64,000 nucleotides of DNA from assembly GCA_041391505.1 (NCBI GenBank), contig JAWKNW010000016.1, positions 1 to 64,000 of the forward strand, written 5' to 3'. This DNA comes from Rhodothermales bacterium (lineage in GTDB: Bacteria > Bacteroidota > Rhodothermia > Rhodothermales > JAHQVL01). The notes below the pieces were generated by a model. The model saw only the letters and a program-made list of their open reading frames with translations. It had not been told where the DNA came from and searched no databases. Position 1 is the first letter of the stretch; each line of letters starts with the position of its first letter. Both the position numbers and the translations under genes were made by a program. Below, piece after piece: positions 60,494-64,000 of this stretch.

Positions 60494-61627
60494 TCAGGCG
60501 GCGAGCAGGTTCTTGACGCGTTCGTTCACCACCTCGCCGGCATGCGTGACGCAGGCGCCTTTGATGATATCGTCTTCGAAATCCAGCTGGAACGCGTCGT
60601 CCTTGTAGAAATCGAGGATCATCGCCATCAGCACGCGGGCGTACATCTGGCTGGCGTGCACGGGCATTTCGGCGGGGAGGTTGGTGGGGCCCATGATGGT
60701 GACACCGTGTTTGACGACGGTCTTTCCCGGCTCGGTGAGTTCGCAGTTGCCGCCGTTCGGCGCGGCGAGATCCATGATCACCGAACCCGGATGCATGGCC
60801 TGGACCGCGGCCTCCGTGATAAGCGTCGGCGCACGCCGGCCCGGGATGAGCGCCGTCGTGACGACCACGTCCGACGAGCCGATGTGCGGCACCAGCAACT
60901 CCGTCTGCCGCCGCGCCTTTTCCTCGGCGAGCGCCTTGGCGTAGCCGCCGGCGTCCTGCGAACCGGTCGTTTCCAGTTCGAGCTGCACGAACGTGGCCCC
61001 GAGGCTCTCGATCTCCTCGCGCACAGCGTCGCGGATGTCGTAGCCCCACACCTTCGCGCCCAGTCGGCGCGCCGTGGCGATGGCCTGGAGGCCGGCGACG
61101 CCGGCGCCCAGAATCAGCACGTTGGCCGGCTTGACGGTGCCCGCGGCGGTCGTGAGGAGCGGGAAAAACTTGGGAAGCGCTTCGGCGGCTTTCAGGACGG
61201 CTTTATAGCCGGCGACCGAACTCATGGCCGACAGCGCGTCCATCTTTTGCGCGCGGGAGATGCGCGGCACCATCTCGGTGCTGAGCGCGGTCACCTTGCG
61301 GGCCGCGAGCGTCTTCGAGACCTGCGGGGTATCGAGGGGATTCAGGAAGCCGATGTAGATGGCTCCCTCACGCAGCAGCGCGATCTCGTCGTCCGAAGGC
61401 GGCTGGACCTTGAGCACCATGTCCGCCCCGAAGGCCTCCTGCCGGGTGCCGATCCGCGCCCCGGCGGATGCGTACGCGCCGTCGTCGTGGTACGCACCGG
61501 CGCCCGCGCCGGCCTCGACAATGATTTCCATGCCCTTTTTCGCCAGTCGCCCGACGACCTCGGGCACTAACGCAACACGTCGCTCATCGGCGGCAGACTC
61601 CGCGGGAACGCCAATCGTAAATGCCAT
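60494..61627 (-). CDS. pntAa: NAD(P) transhydrogenase subunit alpha, NAD-binding part
   Basis: A 377-residue cytoplasmic NAD(H)-binding domain I. It begins 'IGVPAESAADERRVALVPE' (alanine-dehydrogenase-like fold) and has 'VLILGAGVAGLQAIATARRLGA' (Rossmann, split) and 'TALIPGRRAPTLI'. It binds NADH and donates hydride to domain III of PntB. The ATG at 61627 starts the fold. Separated from pntAb by only 36 bases, and from the serC end by a palindromic repeat. Confidence 0.95.
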   Translation of the reverse strand: MAFTIGVPAESAADERRVALVPEVVGRLAKKGMEIIVEAGAGAGAYHDDGAYASAGARIGTRQEAFGADMVLKVQPPSDDEIALLREGAIYIGFLNPLDTPQVSKTLAARKVTALSTEMVPRISRAQKMDALSAMSSVAGYKAVLKAAEALPKFFPLLTTAAGTVKPANVLILGAGVAGLQAIATARRLGAKVWGYDIRDAVREEIESLGATFVQLELETTGSQDAGGYAKALAEEKARRQTELLVPHIGSSDVVVTTALIPGRRAPTLITEAAVQAMHPGSVIMDLAAPNGGNCELTEPGKTVVKHGVTIMGPTNLPAEMPVHASQMYARVLMAMILDFYKDDAFQLDFEDDIIKGACVTHAGEVVNERVKNLLAA

Positions 61628-61712
61628 GACAGGTGGGGTTCAGTACATACACACGAACGAGCCCAGTATACAACCGAGAAAAACAAAAGGGGTGAGGAGA
61701 GTTTTTGAAGAT

Positions 61713-61787
61713 GGTTTAAGGTTAAACGCTCAAGGTTCAGGGTAGCCTGACGCCGCCCTGAACCTTGAACGTAGCTCCTTGAACCTG
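61713..61787. repeat. TTCAAGGTT-type palindromic intergenic repeat, copy 3
   Basis: Arms tcaaggttcaggg and ccctgaaccttga are exact reverse complements around a loop of about 14 bases, with further ggtttaagg and ccttgaacc units outside. Lies between pntAa and serC. Confidence 0.85.
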
Positions 61788-61788
61788 C

Positions 61789-62868
61789 TCACCCGTTCTC
61801 CTTCTCAAACCGGTCCATGAACGCGATGAGGGCGTCGACGGAGGCCGGCGGGCAGGCGTTGTAGATCGAGGCGCGCATGCCGCCCACCGAGCGGTGGCCT
61901 TTAAGCCCGAGCATGCCTTCTTTCTTGGCCATCTCGAGGAATTTCGCCTCGAGCGTTTCGTCCTTCAGGCGGAAGCAGACGTTCATCTCGGAGCGGTCCT
62001 TCACATCCGCCGTGCCGCGGTAAAAATCGTTGGCGTCGATCCGCGCATACAGCTTGCTCGCCTTTTCCTTGTTGAGCTTGCCGATGCCCGCGATGCCGCC
62101 CTGCGCCTCCAGCCAGCGGAGCACCTTCTCGACGATGTAGATGGCGAAGACCGGCGGGGTATTGTAGAGGTCGGCCGCGTGGGTGCCGTAGTCGAGCATT
62201 ACCGGCAGGTTGGGGTTACGCTTCTGGAGAAAGGCGTCGCGCACGAGGACGACGGTGACGCCCGACGGGCCGATGTTTTTCTGCGCGCCGGCGTAGATCA
62301 GGCCATAGCGTTCGACCGACATCGGCCAGCTCAGGAAGTCGCTCGACGCGTCGCATACGAGCGGGACGTCGGAGGCCGGCTCTTCGTGAAACTGGGTGCC
62401 GTAAATGGTATTGTTCGAGGTATAGTGCAGATACGCCGCATTCGGATCACGCTTCCAGGTGGAGGCCGCCGGGATGTAGGCGTAGTTGCGATCCTTGCTG
62501 CTGGCCACCTCGCGCGCCGAACCGACGTACGCCGCCTGCTTGTAGGCCTTCGAGGCCCAGGCGCCCGTGATCACATAGTCGGCGCTACCGCCCGCCGGCA
62601 GGAAGTTGAGCGGCACCTGATAGAATTGCATCGACGCCCCGCCCTGCAGAAACAGGATGTGCCAGTCGTCCGACAGCCCGAGCAGCCGGCGCAGGCTCTC
62701 CCGCGCCGACGCCTCAATCGCCGAATAGTCGGACGACCGGTGGCTGATCTCCATGATGGACGTGCCGATGCCCCGGTACACGGGCAGCTCATCCCGCACT
62801 TCGAGCAACACGGATTCAGGTAACACGCCGGGGCCGGCGGAGAAATTATGGACGCGCTGGTTGGTCAT
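61789..62868 (-). CDS. serC: Phosphoserine aminotransferase
   Basis: A 359-residue PLP enzyme that makes phosphoserine from 3-phosphohydroxypyruvate and glutamate. PLP lysine is K197 in 'LIYAGAQKNIGPSGVTVVL' and other boxes include 'HNFSAGPGVLPESVL', 'ISHRSSDY', 'FLQGGASMQF' and 'GGMRASIYNA'. Length and order match the family. It lies next to serA, 110 bases from it, with a palindromic repeat and a hairpin in the gap, so the two ser genes may be coordinated by read-through. Confidence 0.97.
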   Translation of the reverse strand: MTNQRVHNFSAGPGVLPESVLLEVRDELPVYRGIGTSIMEISHRSSDYSAIEASARESLRRLLGLSDDWHILFLQGGASMQFYQVPLNFLPAGGSADYVITGAWASKAYKQAAYVGSAREVASSKDRNYAYIPAASTWKRDPNAAYLHYTSNNTIYGTQFHEEPASDVPLVCDASSDFLSWPMSVERYGLIYAGAQKNIGPSGVTVVLVRDAFLQKRNPNLPVMLDYGTHAADLYNTPPVFAIYIVEKVLRWLEAQGGIAGIGKLNKEKASKLYARIDANDFYRGTADVKDRSEMNVCFRLKDETLEAKFLEMAKKEGMLGLKGHRSVGGMRASIYNACPPASVDALIAFMDRFEKENG

Positions 62869-62875
62869 GGGTGTT

Positions 62876-62954
62876 GGGGTTCAAGGTTTAATGTTCAAGG
62901 TTCAATGCTCAGTTCAAAAGGCATCCATAGAACCTAGAACCATGAACATTGAAC
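62876..62954. repeat. TTCAAGGTT-type palindromic intergenic repeat, copy 4
   Basis: Units ggttcaaggtttaatgttca and aaggttcaatg pair with 'catgaacattgaac' and 'agaacctagaacc' on the right. Lies between serC and serA. Confidence 0.8.
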
Positions 62955-62955
62955 G

Positions 62956-62982
62956 GTAGCGTCCGGCAAAGCCGGTCGCTAC
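62956..62982 (-). terminator. Hairpin overlapping the serA stop codon
   Basis: Arms GTAGCGACCGGC and GCCGGACGCTAC (minus strand) pair with one mismatch around a three-base loop. One arm includes the serA stop codon. It may be a terminator or REP-like element, without a U-run. Confidence 0.6.
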
Positions 62983-64000
62983 AGCGCAATGGCGCTCACC
63001 GCCAGGATGTCCGGCAGCTTGCGAATGTTATCGAGGGTGGCTTCGCTCGGGGAACCGTCGAAGCGAATCCGGGCGCATGCCGCCTTGGCGCCGGAAAAAA
63101 TGAGGTTTTCCATTTCCTGGACGTTCCATCCCGCTTTACGCACCTCGTCCAGCACGTTCGCCAGCACGCCGACCTTGTCGAGGTGGCGGACGGTGAGCAG
63201 GTGCGTCGCCGGCGAGCGGTCCGCCAGGTTGACGCAGTTCGGCACGACGCCGTCGACATGGTACGATTCGATGATGCGGACCGCCTCCTCGGCGATGGCA
63301 TCCTGCGCCTGCTCGGTCGACGCCCCGATGTGGTGCGAGATGTACACGTTCGGATGGCTGGCCAGCGGATGCGAAAACGCGCCGTCTTTGCCGGCGGGCT
63401 CGCCCTCGAACACGTCCAGCGCCGCCGAAATCGGGCGCGCGTCGAGCGCCCAGACGAGCGCCTCCTCATCCACTACCGCGCTGCGGGTCGTGTTGATGAA
63501 AAACGCCCCGGGCTTCATCGTCTCGAAAAACACCCGGTTCGCCAGGTGCCGCGTCTCGGGCGTCGAGGCCACGTGGAGGCTCACCACGTCCGCAGCGGCG
63601 GCCACGTCGAGCGGACTCATGCAGCGCCGCACGCCGCAGGCTTCTGCCGTCGCATCCGTCAGCGAGCGGCTCCAGGCGATCACCTCCATCCCCATCGCCG
63701 TCGCGATGTCCGCCACCCGCTGCCCGATGTTACCCATCCCGATCAGCCCGAGCGTCCGCCCTTTCAGGCCCTGCGCCTTGCCGTATTTGCCCTTATTCCA
63801 GGCGCCGGCGCGCGCGTCGCTGACGTTGTCGGGCAGCCGGCGATCGAGGGACAGCATCAATCCGATCGTCAGTTCGGCCACCGCGTCCGCATTTTTCCCC
63901 GGGCAGTTCGCCACGAACACCCCGCGCTCCGACGCGGCGTTGACGTCGATGGTGTCGTACCCCGCCCCGGCGCGGACCACCAGCTCCAGGTTCGGATCCG
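62979..64000 (-). CDS. serA: D-3-phosphoglycerate dehydrogenase, cut by window edge
   Basis: The visible 340 residues are the C-terminal part of SerA. They hold the NAD-binding region ('LGLIGMGNIGQRVADIATAMG'), the catalytic-site boxes 'FFINTTRSAVVDEEALVWALD' (split) and 'HHIGASTEQAQDAIAEE', and an ACT regulatory domain (last 70 residues, 'LDKVGVLANVLDEVRKAGWNVQEMEN' split). The enzyme oxidises 3-phosphoglycerate to 3-phosphohydroxypyruvate, the first step of serine synthesis. The ACT domain suggests serine feedback control. The N-terminal start is beyond 64000. It lies upstream of serC on the same strand. Confidence 0.95.
   Translation of the reverse strand, partial: DPNLELVVRAGAGYDTIDVNAASERGVFVANCPGKNADAVAELTIGLMLSLDRRLPDNVSDARAGAWNKGKYGKAQGLKGRTLGLIGMGNIGQRVADIATAMGMEVIAWSRSLTDATAEACGVRRCMSPLDVAAAADVVSLHVASTPETRHLANRVFFETMKPGAFFINTTRSAVVDEEALVWALDARPISAALDVFEGEPAGKDGAFSHPLASHPNVYISHHIGASTEQAQDAIAEEAVRIIESYHVDGVVPNCVNLADRSPATHLLTVRHLDKVGVLANVLDEVRKAGWNVQEMENLIFSGAKAACARIRFDGSPSEATLDNIRKLPDILAVSAIAL

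Overview
The window is a GC-rich chromosomal segment from a Gram-negative bacterium. Several proteins end in a type IX secretion (Por) C-terminal signal with the '(N)YPNPFNPTT ... LASGxYxYR ... GRMxLxK' pattern. There is also an Oar-like TonB-dependent receptor, a zinc-less DksA-type protein, and a small family otherwise typical of Bacteroidota. Together these point to the Bacteroidota/Rhodothermota group, most likely a Rhodothermales-like organism; this placement is inference. There is no rRNA, tRNA, CRISPR array, insertion sequence or phage, and the DNA looks like ordinary chromosome throughout.

Layout. 1-3.8 kb: 5' part of a TonB-dependent receptor, ClpS, a LuxE-like acyl-protein ligase and an overlapping redoxin-like protein. 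4.5-22.3 kb: four very large secreted multidomain proteins (a DUF5060/apiosidase-like glycoside hydrolase candidate, two malectin/Ig-type proteins, and a 2052-residue sugar-dehydrogenase-like propeller fusion), with a duplicated cysteine-domain protein between them. 22.5-27.3 kb: an NSS sodium symporter, a penicillin-acylase-family hydrolase and an acidic unknown. 27.5-35.5 kb, mostly + strand: apolipoprotein N-acyltransferase, Maf, a class I glutamine amidotransferase, membrane and lipoprotein unknowns, an AI-2E family transporter and an L,D-transpeptidase, with a SixA-like phosphatase on the other strand. 35.5-45.1 kb, minus strand: ileS, a dksA-like gene, lspA, lepA, a secreted unknown and two tandem signal peptidases I. 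45.3-47.5 kb: a Kelch-propeller type IX cargo. 47.6-54.8 kb, minus strand: an ABC ATPase and permease, a CPXCG zinc-ribbon protein, YggS, DivIVA, purine nucleoside phosphorylase and a four-helix-bundle protein. 54.9-57.8 kb: SGNH esterase lipoprotein and a DUF2339 membrane protein. 57.9-64 kb, minus strand: a TrpF-like protein, the three-gene proton-translocating transhydrogenase (pntAa, pntAb, pntB), serC and serA (cut by the window edge).

Themes. The window is rich in envelope and secretion functions: lipoprotein maturation (lnt, lspA), signal-peptide removal (two signal peptidases I), peptidoglycan cross-linking (L,D-transpeptidase) and five type IX cargo proteins. Four of those cargo proteins share an otherwise unnamed C-terminal arrangement: a doubled 'EGWN...GYW' module with two conserved cysteines, then a 'YFGG' beta module, then the sorting signal. 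The transhydrogenase-serC-serA block links NADPH supply to serine synthesis. Its gene junctions carry repeats built from TTCAAGGTT units that fold on themselves. A fourth copy lies at a convergent gene end near 8.0 kb, and a different palindromic repeat occurs at 12.9 and 31.5 kb. Many starts lack a clear Shine-Dalgarno sequence, so several start choices rest on signal peptides or family length.
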